Shown here piece by piece: positions 17,952 to 24,888 of a stretch of DNA of 64,000 nt. Location: NCBI RefSeq assembly GCF_014836615.1, contig NZ_JACSQN010000006.1, positions 62,001-126,000 on the forward strand, read 5' to 3'. The notes below the pieces were generated by a model. The model worked only from the letters and a program-made list of their open reading frames with translations. It ran no database searches and was not told the DNA's origin. How positions within the stretch are numbered: the stretch's first letter is position 1; the number at the start of each line of letters is the position of its first letter. The position numbers were made by a program, and so were the translations under genes. Origin of the DNA: Sporosarcina quadrami (GTDB lineage Bacteria; Bacillota; Bacilli; Bacillales_A; Planococcaceae).

Positions 17952-17985
17952 AAGCCAACTCATAGCAACATGGGTTGGCTGTTTT
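17952..17985 (+). terminator. Terminator of the carrier-amidohydrolase-dehydrogenase operon
   Basis: AGCCAACTCAT / ATGGGTTGGCT stem followed by GTTTT, starting 9 bp after the stop codon. Confidence 0.85.
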
Positions 17986-18184
17986 AATGCATCCGTAACG
18001 ATCCTTCCTTTTGCATCCCCCACGATGTCCGTTAATCCGATTTCTTCTTAATTCTGTACGTCCGGTTTATCGTAAGCGGCCAAGAAAGTGAAAGCAGAAG
18101 GAAACTATTACTTTCAGTCTCCAAAACGGTTTTTGACGGGTACAACGATGCAATAAATGAAATATGGGTTCAAATTTCGATCCC

Positions 18185-18216
18185 GTGTATCCTTTCCGAC
18201 CGCCCTACTCTATATA
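18185..18216 (+). promoter_or_regulatory. Conserved upstream element (copy 1): GTGTATCCTTTCCGAC ... TCTATATA
   Basis: GTGTATCC and TATATA lie with start points 26 bp apart; the same pair with the same distance recurs at 45495 and 46368, each time ahead of a small winged-helix gene. It may be a promoter (TATATA as -10) or the decayed 3' end of an upstream paralogue, since the frame reads VYPFR as in the true C-terminus at 46368-46388. Confidence 0.55.
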
Positions 18217-18239
18217 AAGGGCAAAGGGAGGAATTCACA

Positions 18240-18620
18240 ATGAACACACATTACTTGAAACAGCATGCACACTTTTCAAACGCAGAGGAATTGAACATAG
18301 CAACGGACTTGCATATTTTGCAGCATCGCAGCAGTTTAACAGTCTCCGACTTACAAGTATTGGACGCGATTCGCCGCCACTCCGCAGAACACGGAGCTGC
18401 ACATTTGAAATGCACGGCCATTGAATACGAAACCGGCAAATCAAACGCCACCGCGCGAAGAGCCATTCGTAAGTTGGTGAAGCTTGAGATTATCAGGAAA
18501 GTTCACTTCATACAGCCTGTGACGATGGGACTTGGTGGGAATGTGTATGCTGTGTTGCCGAATTGCGCGAGTGCCAGTCACTCACACAACTCTCACACAA
18601 CTCACTTCGGCTCTGCATAA
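18240..18620 (+). pseudogene. Winged-helix protein truncated by a REP-like hairpin
   Basis: The first 109 residues are a clear paralogue of the protein at 45549-46388: TVSDLQVLDAIRRHSAEHGAAHLK matches TKSDRLVLDVIRRYSVKYGAAHLK, and the recognition-helix region GKSNATARRAIRKLVKLEII matches GKSNVTVRRAIRKLVTLEII. Similarity ends at GLGGNVYAVLPN, exactly where REP-like copy C begins. The remaining residues (CASASHSHNSHTTHFGSA) are a translation of the repeat. The partner has about 170 further residues. A ribosome binding site (AAAGGGAGGAATTC) and the start are intact, so a short DNA-binding protein may still be made. The 3' end overlaps the stop of the convergent sortase gene by 19 bp. Confidence 0.75.
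18563..18589 (+). repeat. REP-like hairpin, copy C
   Basis: TTGCGCGAGTG-CCAGT-CACTCACACAA; the inner GAGTG/CACTC stem is perfect. It forms the junction where the winged-helix gene loses its C-terminal part and lies 13 bp from the sortase stop codon. Confidence 0.9.
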
Positions 18621-19183
18621 ATAATATACCGTTCGGGCGCATTTCCTATATACCTGAACGGGTAGCATGTCGACAGCGTCAGCATTTCAACCGGCGCTGT
18701 CGAACGGATGACCGTTGTATCATCCGCATCCACTATTTCCGTACCCACAACCGCATAATGAAATGTCCCATGCTGCATTTTGACGATAATTGAGTCACCG
18801 GTTTTCAATTTATCCAAGCCGGTAAATGCAGTGTCCCTATGGCCAGATAATAGAATCTGATCCTGTTGACCGGGATAGACGGTGCCTGTATAGTGGCCAA
18901 CCCCTTGCTTCAACGAATCTTCATCCGTCCCTTGCACAATGGGCAGTTCTTTATTGATAATCGGTATTTCCAGGATTCCAATTGATTGCCCATCCTGAAA
19001 AGACAGTTCATGACTTGCTGTTTCGATAACCGGAATGTCCAAAATCTCCTGCGCCTGAACGAGTGCAGCTTTTTCAGACTGCTGCACCGATTTCAGTTCC
19101 ATATTTGCATAGACTATGAAAAACATGCCGACTAGTAGAAAGATTATCGCTGAATATTTCACCAAAACCCGTCCCCTCCTCAT
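18602..19183 (-). CDS. Class D sortase
   Basis: This 193-residue membrane-anchored transpeptidase has one N-terminal helix (YSAIIFLLVGMFFIVYANM) and a sortase beta-barrel. The catalytic His is in LLSGHRDTAF (near residue 115), Cys in LTLSTCYPF (near 172) and Arg in APERYIIY (near 184). The class D assignment rests on IPIINKELPIVQGTDEDSLKQGVGHYTGT and the short C-terminus. Its likely substrate is the adjacent LPATS protein 64 bp upstream on the same strand. It would join that protein to peptidoglycan or to another surface protein. Confidence 0.92.
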   Translation of the reverse strand: MRRGRVLVKYSAIIFLLVGMFFIVYANMELKSVQQSEKAALVQAQEILDIPVIETASHELSFQDGQSIGILEIPIINKELPIVQGTDEDSLKQGVGHYTGTVYPGQQDQILLSGHRDTAFTGLDKLKTGDSIIVKMQHGTFHYAVVGTEIVDADDTTVIRSTAPVEMLTLSTCYPFRYIGNAPERYIIYAEPK

Positions 19184-19206
19184 TCAAATGGATCGTGGAA
19201 ATAGAG

Positions 19207-19237
19207 AAGCTGCCAATGCACATATGCAAAGGCAGCT
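19207..19237 (-). other. Intercistronic hairpin between LPATS gene and sortase gene
   Basis: AGCTGCC / GGCAGCT stem with a 16-nt loop. There is no T-run on the minus strand, so it is more likely an RNA-stability or attenuating hairpin than a full terminator. Confidence 0.4.
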
Positions 19238-19246
19238 AGCTTATTT

Positions 19247-19909
19247 TTATTGAGCCAATTTCATCCGTCTCCTATATCTGACGAATAGTAACACAATTCC
19301 AACTACCATCAGAACAGAACCGAACAACATCATATTAAAAATATTGGTCGATGTAGCAGGCAAGCTTAATCCAATTGATTTAGCACCACCGCCGCTGTCA
19401 ATCAACCCTTGCGTTATCGCTTGCACAGCTGTACTATCTTTTCTTTCTGCTGTGAAAATAATTGTAAATGCTGACTGAACTCCTTGAAAATCATTGCCAA
19501 GGTGCTCCGGAAATCGGATCGTAATGTCGAGGTCTTCATTGCCACCACTTACTAAGTTTCTTTTCGGAAGTACTTTAAAATCTGCTAATTTACCTGTATA
19601 CAAGTCAACATTGCCAACTTGTATTTCTAACAAAAGCTCATTGAACAGTTTTAAATCGCCTGTATTTTGCACTTCTATGAGATAATCAAAATCTTTATTC
19701 CCTGAATTACTAACCGTGATTGTACGATCGGCCCAATCCCCCGGTTTCATATTACTAATATCAAACAACGTTTCCGTAGGCGAAAGGGTGATGTCGATAT
19801 CCGTCTTTTCCACGTCCGTTTCCACATCTGCTAAAGCATTAGTTGAATGAAAAATACTCATCCCACTAACTAGTAATAGCACTAGAAAAGGTCGAAAAAA
19901 TTCCTTCAT
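19247..19909 (-). CDS. TasA-like secreted protein with LPATS cell-wall sorting signal
   Basis: ATG 19909 (MKEFFRPFLVLLL) is chosen because AAGGAGAC lies 8 nt upstream. A signal peptide (to about residue 30, TNALADV) precedes a beta domain whose opening LSPTETLFDISNMKPGDWADRTITVSNSG closely parallels TasA at 22484 (LNPETIIDVTNIKPGDWMNRTF). The C-terminus is a complete sorting signal: LPATS, a hydrophobic stretch (IFNMMLFGSVLMVVGIVLLFV) and RYRRRMK. The fifth motif residue is Ser rather than Gly. Lying in a run with tasA, a TapA-like gene, sipW and a class D sortase, it is a candidate wall anchor or minor subunit for TasA fibres. That role is inferred from domain and context. Confidence 0.85.
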   Translation of the reverse strand: MKEFFRPFLVLLLVSGMSIFHSTNALADVETDVEKTDIDITLSPTETLFDISNMKPGDWADRTITVSNSGNKDFDYLIEVQNTGDLKLFNELLLEIQVGNVDLYTGKLADFKVLPKRNLVSGGNEDLDITIRFPEHLGNDFQGVQSAFTIIFTAERKDSTAVQAITQGLIDSGGGAKSIGLSLPATSTNIFNMMLFGSVLMVVGIVLLFVRYRRRMKLAQ

Positions 19910-19941
19910 ATAAATGTCTCCTTCCATTTCCAACGAGCGAT

Positions 19942-20553
19942 TCAGGAAGAACTTTTCCCGCCGTCTTCCCCTATTACATCTGCTTTCTTTTGAGGCAATT
20001 CAATTTGAGCAAGTACTCTCCAAATCGTAATGCCCGAATAGATCAGCAAAAGAAATCCAGGGATGAGCAGAAGAAAAGCACCGTTCTTAGACTGTGAAAA
20101 ATTAATGAAATAGCCTACATAAGGTACTGTAAAACCTGTATAACTCGCAACCACATTTGTAGCCATAACAGGATTCATGTCAGCTGCATTATTATTATCA
20201 CCTTTTGTGCGGTATAGAACTGAATCACCACTATTAACGACTTCGGTAATCCGGTGGGTAATTATAATGTCTTCATCCATGAACGTGATGACATCGCCTT
20301 CAACAAAAGCATTTTTATCTTCAGCCAACTTCACTGCAATGATTGATCCTGTTTGGATTCCCGGTTCCATAGAGCCCGAAAGAACCGTTTTTAATTGGTA
20401 ACCGAAAAACTGTGGCTCTCCACCTGAAGCTTTTGTAATGACAACTAATGAAGCTACACCGATTAGCAGCACCATTAAGACGCCGGTAAGGAGATTATTT
20501 ATCCACTTCATTACTTTATTCGTTTTCGATGGTTTCCTCTTTCTCTCCGTCAT
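19942..20553 (-). CDS. sipW: Signal peptidase I, SipW (ER) type
   Basis: The start is ATG 20553 (MTERKRKPSKTNK), with GGAGAG 8 nt upstream; this makes the gene overlap the 3' end of the acidic TapA-like gene by 38 bp, typical of translational coupling. The roughly 203-residue enzyme has an N-terminal helix (LLTGVLMVLLIGVASLVVI), the catalytic Ser in LSGSMEPGI, and His in place of the usual catalytic Lys (IIITHRITEV), the mark of ER-type SipW peptidases. It also has GDNN and a C-terminal helix pair. In Bacillus, SipW processes TasA and TapA. Its expected substrates here are the TasA, the acidic protein and perhaps the LPATS protein. Confidence 0.93.
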   Translation of the reverse strand: MTERKRKPSKTNKVMKWINNLLTGVLMVLLIGVASLVVITKASGGEPQFFGYQLKTVLSGSMEPGIQTGSIIAVKLAEDKNAFVEGDVITFMDEDIIITHRITEVVNSGDSVLYRTKGDNNNAADMNPVMATNVVASYTGFTVPYVGYFINFSQSKNGAFLLLIPGFLLLIYSGITIWRVLAQIELPQKKADVIGEDGGKSSS

Positions 20554-21727
20554 TCGAATCACTCTCCATGTTGTTTTTTGGTTCAATTATTGCTGTGTTT
20601 TCAGGATTTGAATTGGAATCATTTTCTGGTGTCGCGTTTACTGCTGGCTTTGTTTCATTGGCAGTTAAATCTTCGTTGCTTGGTTGTTTAGCAGCCTCAC
20701 CGTTAGTTTCCTGTTGTTCACTTTCTTTATTCATATCTGTCTCGTTGTTATTTTCTTCACCAGTCCCATTTTCGTCTATCTCTTTCTCATTTCCTTTGTC
20801 TTTTTCTTCTTTACATTTACGGTCTTTCTTTTTAGGTTTTTTCACTTTTTTATCTTTACATTTCAATTCATCCGAATCAATCTCTTCTTCATCTGCATCT
20901 TTATCAACGTCATCTTCGTCGATATTTTCATCAACAACATCTTCTTCTACATCGTCACTCTTACAATCAGCAGCGACTTCCCCTTCAGTAACAACTTCCT
21001 CTTCGTCTTTGCAATCAAGATCATCTGAAACTATTTCTTCCTCATTTTCATCGTTCTTTTCTCCACAATCGATTTTGTCACCTTCATTAGTTACATCATC
21101 ACTTTCAGGTGTATTTTCCGGATCGGTTTCTTCGATTTCTTCTTCAACCGGCGCTGTATCCTCGTCGACTTTTCCCTCGGTAACTTCATTTGAATCGTCG
21201 CTTTCAACAGTCGTTTCGTTGCTCGATGTTTCATCTTCAACAGTTTCTTCAGCCGGAGCATTTTCAATCTGCCCTGGATCAACGTTGTTTTCTTCGCTTG
21301 GCGCATTAGTCAAATTATCATTAGCACTAGAATTTTCTTCTGTATTGCTAGATATCTCTTCTATTGAAGTGTCATCCTTAGGTTCTTGTTCGATGGTATT
21401 TTCTTCGTTTGACTCTTTTTCTTCTGTCGGCTCTTCTACAGGTGCCACGATTTCATCGTCGGGTTTAAATTCACTCACGACATTGGAAATCCCTATCACT
21501 TCCCCACATTCGTCCAATACAACTTCGGGTTGTGGTTCCATAGCCACTTCCCAAAATCCAGCAGTAATGGTATGCGAATCCACAGATTGGTGAGTGAAAA
21601 ATGCCGATGTGCCTGACGACATATATCCTGTTCCAAAGACTGCCAAATAACAAATGAGTGCGATTTTGAGATTAAATAAGAAAGTACGATTGTTTTTTTT
21701 GTACCGTCGTCTGCGTGTGCTTTTCAA
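20516..21727 (-). CDS. TapA-like, highly acidic secreted protein
   Basis: This 403-residue protein starts at TTG 21727 behind GAGGAGGGCGG. A very basic N-terminus (MKSTRRRRYKKNNR) and one helix are followed by a SipW-type leader end (SGTSAFFTHQSVDSHTITAGFW), as in TasA/TapA (compare YAYFNDVETSTNSFTAGTL). After about residue 85 it becomes a long low-complexity region of Glu, Asp, Asn, Ser and Thr with a Lys-rich patch (KKVKKPKKKDRK) and five scattered Cys in D/K-rich contexts (LDCKDE, ADCKSD, LKCKDK, RKCKEE). TapA in Bacillus anchors and nucleates TasA fibres; position before sipW and the leader support a comparable role. The acidic tract could bind cations. No LPxTG is present. Confidence 0.75.
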   Translation of the reverse strand: MKSTRRRRYKKNNRTFLFNLKIALICYLAVFGTGYMSSGTSAFFTHQSVDSHTITAGFWEVAMEPQPEVVLDECGEVIGISNVVSEFKPDDEIVAPVEEPTEEKESNEENTIEQEPKDDTSIEEISSNTEENSSANDNLTNAPSEENNVDPGQIENAPAEETVEDETSSNETTVESDDSNEVTEGKVDEDTAPVEEEIEETDPENTPESDDVTNEGDKIDCGEKNDENEEEIVSDDLDCKDEEEVVTEGEVAADCKSDDVEEDVVDENIDEDDVDKDADEEEIDSDELKCKDKKVKKPKKKDRKCKEEKDKGNEKEIDENGTGEENNNETDMNKESEQQETNGEAAKQPSNEDLTANETKPAVNATPENDSNSNPENTAIIEPKNNMESDSNDGEKEETIENE

Positions 21728-21855
21728 AACGATTCCGCCCTCCTCTTTTGCTTAATGAACTCTTCTTACATATATTCCTCAAAACACAAAACAGGCTTAT
21801 ATGTTGAGAAATATATATTAGGTTGGATGTTGGCGGTCTAATCAAAATAAAATGA

Positions 21856-21878
21856 GGGAGGAGAAAGGATCTCCTCCC
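21856..21878 (-). terminator. Terminator or attenuator after tasA
   Basis: GGGAGGAGA / TCTCCTCCC stem with a 5-nt loop, followed on the minus strand by CTCATTTTATTTTG. It lies 10 bp past the tasA stop, so tasA may be made in excess of the downstream genes through partial termination. Confidence 0.75.
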
Positions 21879-21887
21879 CGACAAAGA

Positions 21888-22484
21888 TTACTTAGACTCT
21901 CCAGCTGTTTGCTGTGCATCAAACTTCCAAGTTAGTGATACTGAAGCACCTTGATAAGCGTTTTGATCTTGATTATTTTCATTAAAACGGAATTTCACGT
22001 ACATGTTATCCACTGTACCCGCTTTAATGCCGCTCTTTTCTCCGCCTTGCCAGCCAAAGAATTTAGGTGATTCGTTCTTAACTGCATCTGGCGTCATGTT
22101 AGCCAACTCTGCAAGTGTTTTTGAAACAATGACGTTACTGTCTCCTAATATACTGCCCTTATCTTCGTTGCGAAGGAAGTCTACAACGATATGTTCACCA
22201 AAACCTGCAACTGACTCTGTGTACTCAGTAGTCAAGAAAATTTTGGAAATGTCTAGAGAACCATTGTTTTCAAGTTTGAACGTCCGGTTCATCCAGTCTC
22301 CTGGCTTAATATTTGTAACGTCAATGATTGTTTCAGGATTCAAACCTAAATCTAGTGTCCCAGCAGTGAATGAATTCGTGCTCGTTTCAACATCATTGAA
22401 ATAAGCATAAGTTCCTCCACCGATCATGCTTAATGCCAAAGCTCCAGTTGCGACGCCCATTGCTAGTTTCTTTTTTAAAGTCAT
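21888..22484 (-). CDS. tasA: TasA/CalY-family matrix fibre protein
   Basis: The start is ATG 22484 (MTLKKKLAMGVATGALALSM), preceded by TTGGAGGAACTTAAA; the longer frame would begin inside this ribosome binding site. The 198-residue protein has the family's N-terminal pattern: signal peptide, then YAYFNDVETSTNSFTAGTLDLGLNP, and the KPGDWMNRTFKLENNGSLDISKI segment typical of TasA and camelysin. SipW would cleave after GGGTYA. TasA forms amyloid-like or donor-strand fibres of the biofilm matrix. Unlike the Bacillus subtilis order tapA-sipW-tasA, tasA comes first here and has its own terminator. Confidence 0.92.
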   Translation of the reverse strand: MTLKKKLAMGVATGALALSMIGGGTYAYFNDVETSTNSFTAGTLDLGLNPETIIDVTNIKPGDWMNRTFKLENNGSLDISKIFLTTEYTESVAGFGEHIVVDFLRNEDKGSILGDSNVIVSKTLAELANMTPDAVKNESPKFFGWQGGEKSGIKAGTVDNMYVKFRFNENNQDQNAYQGASVSLTWKFDAQQTAGESK

Positions 22485-22688
22485 TTTAAGTTCCTCCAAT
22501 AATTTTTAATTTTTATCAGTGCATTTGTTCATTGTTCACAAATTGTGTCTCAACGCTATGTTTCTTCAGTTCCGAAAAGTTGCTACTGATTACTTGCACC
22601 ATTTTCATAGTCAAGCGTGTTCATGACTCACACATTAGAGCTCAATCTGTTCGTCATTCATTCAGAGGAGTTCTCTACTTTACAACAT

Positions 22689-22799
22689 TTACATGTGCAT
22701 TCTCTTCTTCTTTTCTAATAAGCCCTCAAAAAGATGCCTCATGCATTCTTTCCCCACAGGTTTATCGACAAGTAACAAGCTTTTTTCTATCCCATGCAT
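22689..22799 (-). CDS. Candidate small protein (36 aa) upstream of tasA
   Basis: A 36-codon frame (MHGIEKSLLLVDKPVGKECM ... basic C-terminus KKKRMHM) begins just after AAAGAGGAGGAG, one of the purine-richest tracts in the area, though the spacing to the ATG is short. It is not similar to SinI, Sda or other short biofilm regulators I know. It lies 205 bp upstream of tasA on the same strand. Coding is uncertain. Confidence 0.3.
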   Translation of the reverse strand: MHGIEKSLLLVDKPVGKECMRHLFEGLLEKKKRMHM

Positions 22800-22975
22800 C
22801 TCCTCCTCTTTCCTGTCCGTTTCTGACTATGAAGTTGGAACTATATTTAGTATAAGCAGACAGCGAGTTTTCAGCGTCCCTCTTAGGAGTAGTCTTTTTT
22901 AAAAAGGTATTCTACTTTTGGTTACCTGGCATGGTAGACTATTGTGCTTTGCGTTTAATTCATTTCAGACAAACA

Positions 22976-23011
22976 AAAATCCCTCCCACCTAACACACGG
23001 TAGAAGAGATT
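22976..23011 (-). terminator. Terminator of the first LuxR-type gene
   Basis: On the minus strand ATCTCTTCTACC pairs with GGTGGGAGGGAT (12 bp with three G-U pairs), followed by TTTTTG, a few bases past the stop codon at 23019. Confidence 0.75.
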
Positions 23012-23018
23012 CTCTCAA

Positions 23019-23660
23019 TTAGTTAACCACATATTTGACTAAGCCAGCCGCATTCGCATATAACGCTGCTTGCGTACGATCGGTCAAGTTCAGTTTCCCT
23101 AACACCTGACTGACATGTTTTTTTACAGTGTATTCTGTAATATAAAGAGCATTTGCAATTTGACGGTTCGAATGGCCTTTTCCAAGTTCCATCAGGACTT
23201 CCATTTCTTTTGGTGTTAGAGTTTCTGTCATATTGGACATGTTGAAATGAATTTTTGGCGCCATCATTTCTTCCAAAAGTACCGGATCGTAATACGTTCT
23301 TCCTCTTTGAATCATCGCGAGTGCATGTAGAATCTCTTCGGGTAATACGAGTTTAGACATATAGCCTGCGACGCCTAACCCTTTTGCGTGTTCAAAATCA
23401 GTGATTACGTTTGTAGATGACAATATGACAAATTTACAATTCAGTGCTTGAAACCTCGCTTCTTCAATAATATCGAAACAGGATTTCATCCCGAACTGAC
23501 TGTCGATGATGACGACATCAGGCTTTTTGTCTGCCAATAGTGAAAGCGCCTCTTCTCTATGTTCGGCTTCCCCCACAACTTGGATGTTTTCTTGTTGTCT
23601 TAAAACTGCCGCCATCCCTCTGCTCATTAAAGGATGGTCAATGACTATTGCCACTTTCAT
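23019..23660 (-). CDS. NarL/FixJ-type (LuxR) response regulator, orphan, paralogue 1
   Basis: The start is ATG 23660 (MKVAIVIDHPLMSRGMAAVL), with GGAGGCGAAGAGGAA upstream. The 213-residue protein has a receiver domain with phospho-acceptor Asp in VVIIDSQFG and Lys in GYMSKLV, but the N-terminal acidic pair is reduced to IDH. The C-terminal LuxR helix-turn-helix reads LTPKEMEVLMELGKGHSNRQ and TVKKHVSQVLGKL. No histidine kinase gene is nearby. It is about half identical by eye to the protein at 26521, and the two share a near-identical 56-bp upstream block. Between them lie three secreted coiled-coil genes and downstream of this gene lies the tasA module, which are plausible targets. Confidence 0.88.
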   Translation of the reverse strand: MKVAIVIDHPLMSRGMAAVLRQQENIQVVGEAEHREEALSLLADKKPDVVIIDSQFGMKSCFDIIEEARFQALNCKFVILSSTNVITDFEHAKGLGVAGYMSKLVLPEEILHALAMIQRGRTYYDPVLLEEMMAPKIHFNMSNMTETLTPKEMEVLMELGKGHSNRQIANALYITEYTVKKHVSQVLGKLNLTDRTQAALYANAAGLVKYVVN

Positions 23661-23749
23661 TTCCTCTTCGCCTCCGCTCATCGATTTGACGATTGGATTC
23701 TGTTTCCCCAAACAGAAAAACCCCAATCTTGTTCGAATTACTTCGAATT

Positions 23750-23805
23750 AAACGAGGCCGGTTGCACCACTCACTCCATGCGTCCCAGGTGCCCAGATAA
23801 AGGAT
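23750..23805 (-). promoter_or_regulatory. 56-bp conserved upstream block, copy 1
   Basis: Read on the minus strand, this block matches 47 of 56 bases, without gaps, with 26413-26468 upstream of the paralogous LuxR gene. Invariant parts are ATCCTTTAT, TGGGCACCT, ATGGAGT and AGTGGTGCAACCG. GCACC and GGTGC form an inverted repeat. It begins 90 bp before the start codon. Confidence 0.8.
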
Positions 23806-23961
23806 CGCACATCATCGTTTCCATATTTACTTCTGTTACAAGTAGTATAACAAGACTAGTCTGAATATATTGTCGAGAGATGCATACAAGTTGCTTCTAT
23901 TTTTAGGTTTTATCAACGAACTTTGTCTTCTGTTTGTTTGGGTGCTGTTTGGGTGTTTGGG

Positions 23962-23994
23962 AATTGTGTATGCGTGCCAGTCCCTCATACAATT
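23962..23994 (+). repeat. REP-like hairpin, copy D
   Basis: AATTG..TATG pairs with CATA-CAATT around GCGTG-CCAGT-CCCT. The outer stem differs from other copies but still pairs; the inner stem is mismatched. Confidence 0.75.
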
Positions 23995-24022
23995 GCCCAC
24001 ATTCATCTAAAAAGAGAGATTT

Positions 24023-24075
24023 AAAGGGCTGATCCAGAAAGTCAATTTATATCGACTTTCTGGACAGCCCCTTTT
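24023..24075 (-). terminator. Strong terminator of the coiled-coil operon
   Basis: GGGCTG.TCCAGAAAGTC and its complement form a stem of about 17 bp with T-rich flanks on both strands, just after the stop at 24085. Confidence 0.85.
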
Positions 24076-24084
24076 CATTGAGCA

Positions 24085-24822
24085 CTATAAATTGTGTAGA
24101 TGATTGTCATCAGAACTGCTTTCCGCTTCTTCAATAACCTCATCAACGGACTCTACAACTGGTTGTTCTTTAGCTTCCTCTCCATGTTCTTCATCTACAA
24201 CAGGTACATCATTCTCTTCTTCAATTTCAATTTCAATATCAACTACATCCTCACCATCACTACTATCTACATCCTTACTTTCATCAGCAGCATCTTCCTC
24301 TACAGACTCTTCACTAACTTCTTCACTAACAGGAATAGATTCTTCAACCGGCTTTGAAGGAGGCACTGGTTCAGGTAGTGATGGTGTGTGGGAAATAGAG
24401 CCATTTAATAAGAACATCGCTTGCTGAAGGGCTGCGTCGAGATTTGCAGTGATAGCAGCTTGCTCAGCCTCATTATTTATGTTGAGATTGCCCATCAGTT
24501 CCGCGGCATAACTTTGCAACATACTTACTCGAAGAGCTGTTTCATCAGCTGTAAATTGGTCCAGTTCAGCTTCAGCTCTTTGGATTTCTTCACTTATTGC
24601 GTCCTTCAATTCTGCCATTAGACGCTCTTTCTCACTTGTAATGGCTTGGTCGATTTGTTCGATTGAAGTATCCTTTTTCCCTTCAAACCAGCTTGTTAGT
24701 AAACCTTGAATATTTTGTCCTGCGAATGCTTTATTCATGCCACTTCCGATTGCGATTGTTAGAAGTAGAATCGTACAAAGCATGCCGATTTTTGCGAAAT
24801 TCGTATTTTGTCTTTTTTTCAT
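24085..24822 (-). CDS. Secreted coiled-coil protein with acidic tail, family member 1
   Basis: The start is ATG 24822 (MKKRQNTNFAKIGML), behind AGGGGTGA. A signal peptide (to about FAGQN) is followed by the motif LLTSWFEGKKD shared with the next two genes (LKSWYDGQFKKSSE, LSTWYNDLFQKRSE). A helical region of about 100 residues follows (SEKERLMAELKDAISEEIQRAEAELDQF), then a Pro-rich linker (LPEPVPPSKPVEESI) and a Glu/Asp/Val-rich tail ending HLHNL. I do not recognise the family. No LPxTG or SLH domain is present. The acidic tail resembles the TapA-like protein in composition. Third gene of a set of three on this strand. Confidence 0.75.
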   Translation of the reverse strand: MKKRQNTNFAKIGMLCTILLLTIAIGSGMNKAFAGQNIQGLLTSWFEGKKDTSIEQIDQAITSEKERLMAELKDAISEEIQRAEAELDQFTADETALRVSMLQSYAAELMGNLNINNEAEQAAITANLDAALQQAMFLLNGSISHTPSLPEPVPPSKPVEESIPVSEEVSEESVEEDAADESKDVDSSDGEDVVDIEIEIEEENDVPVVDEEHGEEAKEQPVVESVDEVIEEAESSSDDNHLHNL

Positions 24823-24847
24823 ATACACTTTCACCCCTATTACATAA

Positions 24848-24876
24848 ATAAGGACCCCAATCGTGCAGGTCCTTAT
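24848..24876 (-). terminator. Hairpin between coiled-coil genes 2 and 1
   Basis: ATAAGGACC / GGTCCTTAT stem, 9 bp, with a weak T tract (TTTATG) on the minus strand; an attenuator or partial terminator. Confidence 0.6.
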
Positions 24877-24888
24877 GATTTATTTTGC

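Larger units (their letters stand above)
22485..23018. other. Long leader region of tasA
   Basis: This 534-bp region lacks a normal-sized gene. On the minus strand it contains a 36-codon reading frame (22689-22799, listed separately) and at its distal end the terminator of the LuxR-type gene. A TATACT-like -10 lies near 22858, with no clear -35. Confidence 0.45.

Noticed and set aside
20529..21593. 354-codon Ser-rich frame on the plus strand
   Set aside because: It is the antisense of the acidic TapA-like gene; the Ser/Phe/Leu-rich composition is the mirror of Glu/Asp codons, and it lacks a ribosome binding site.
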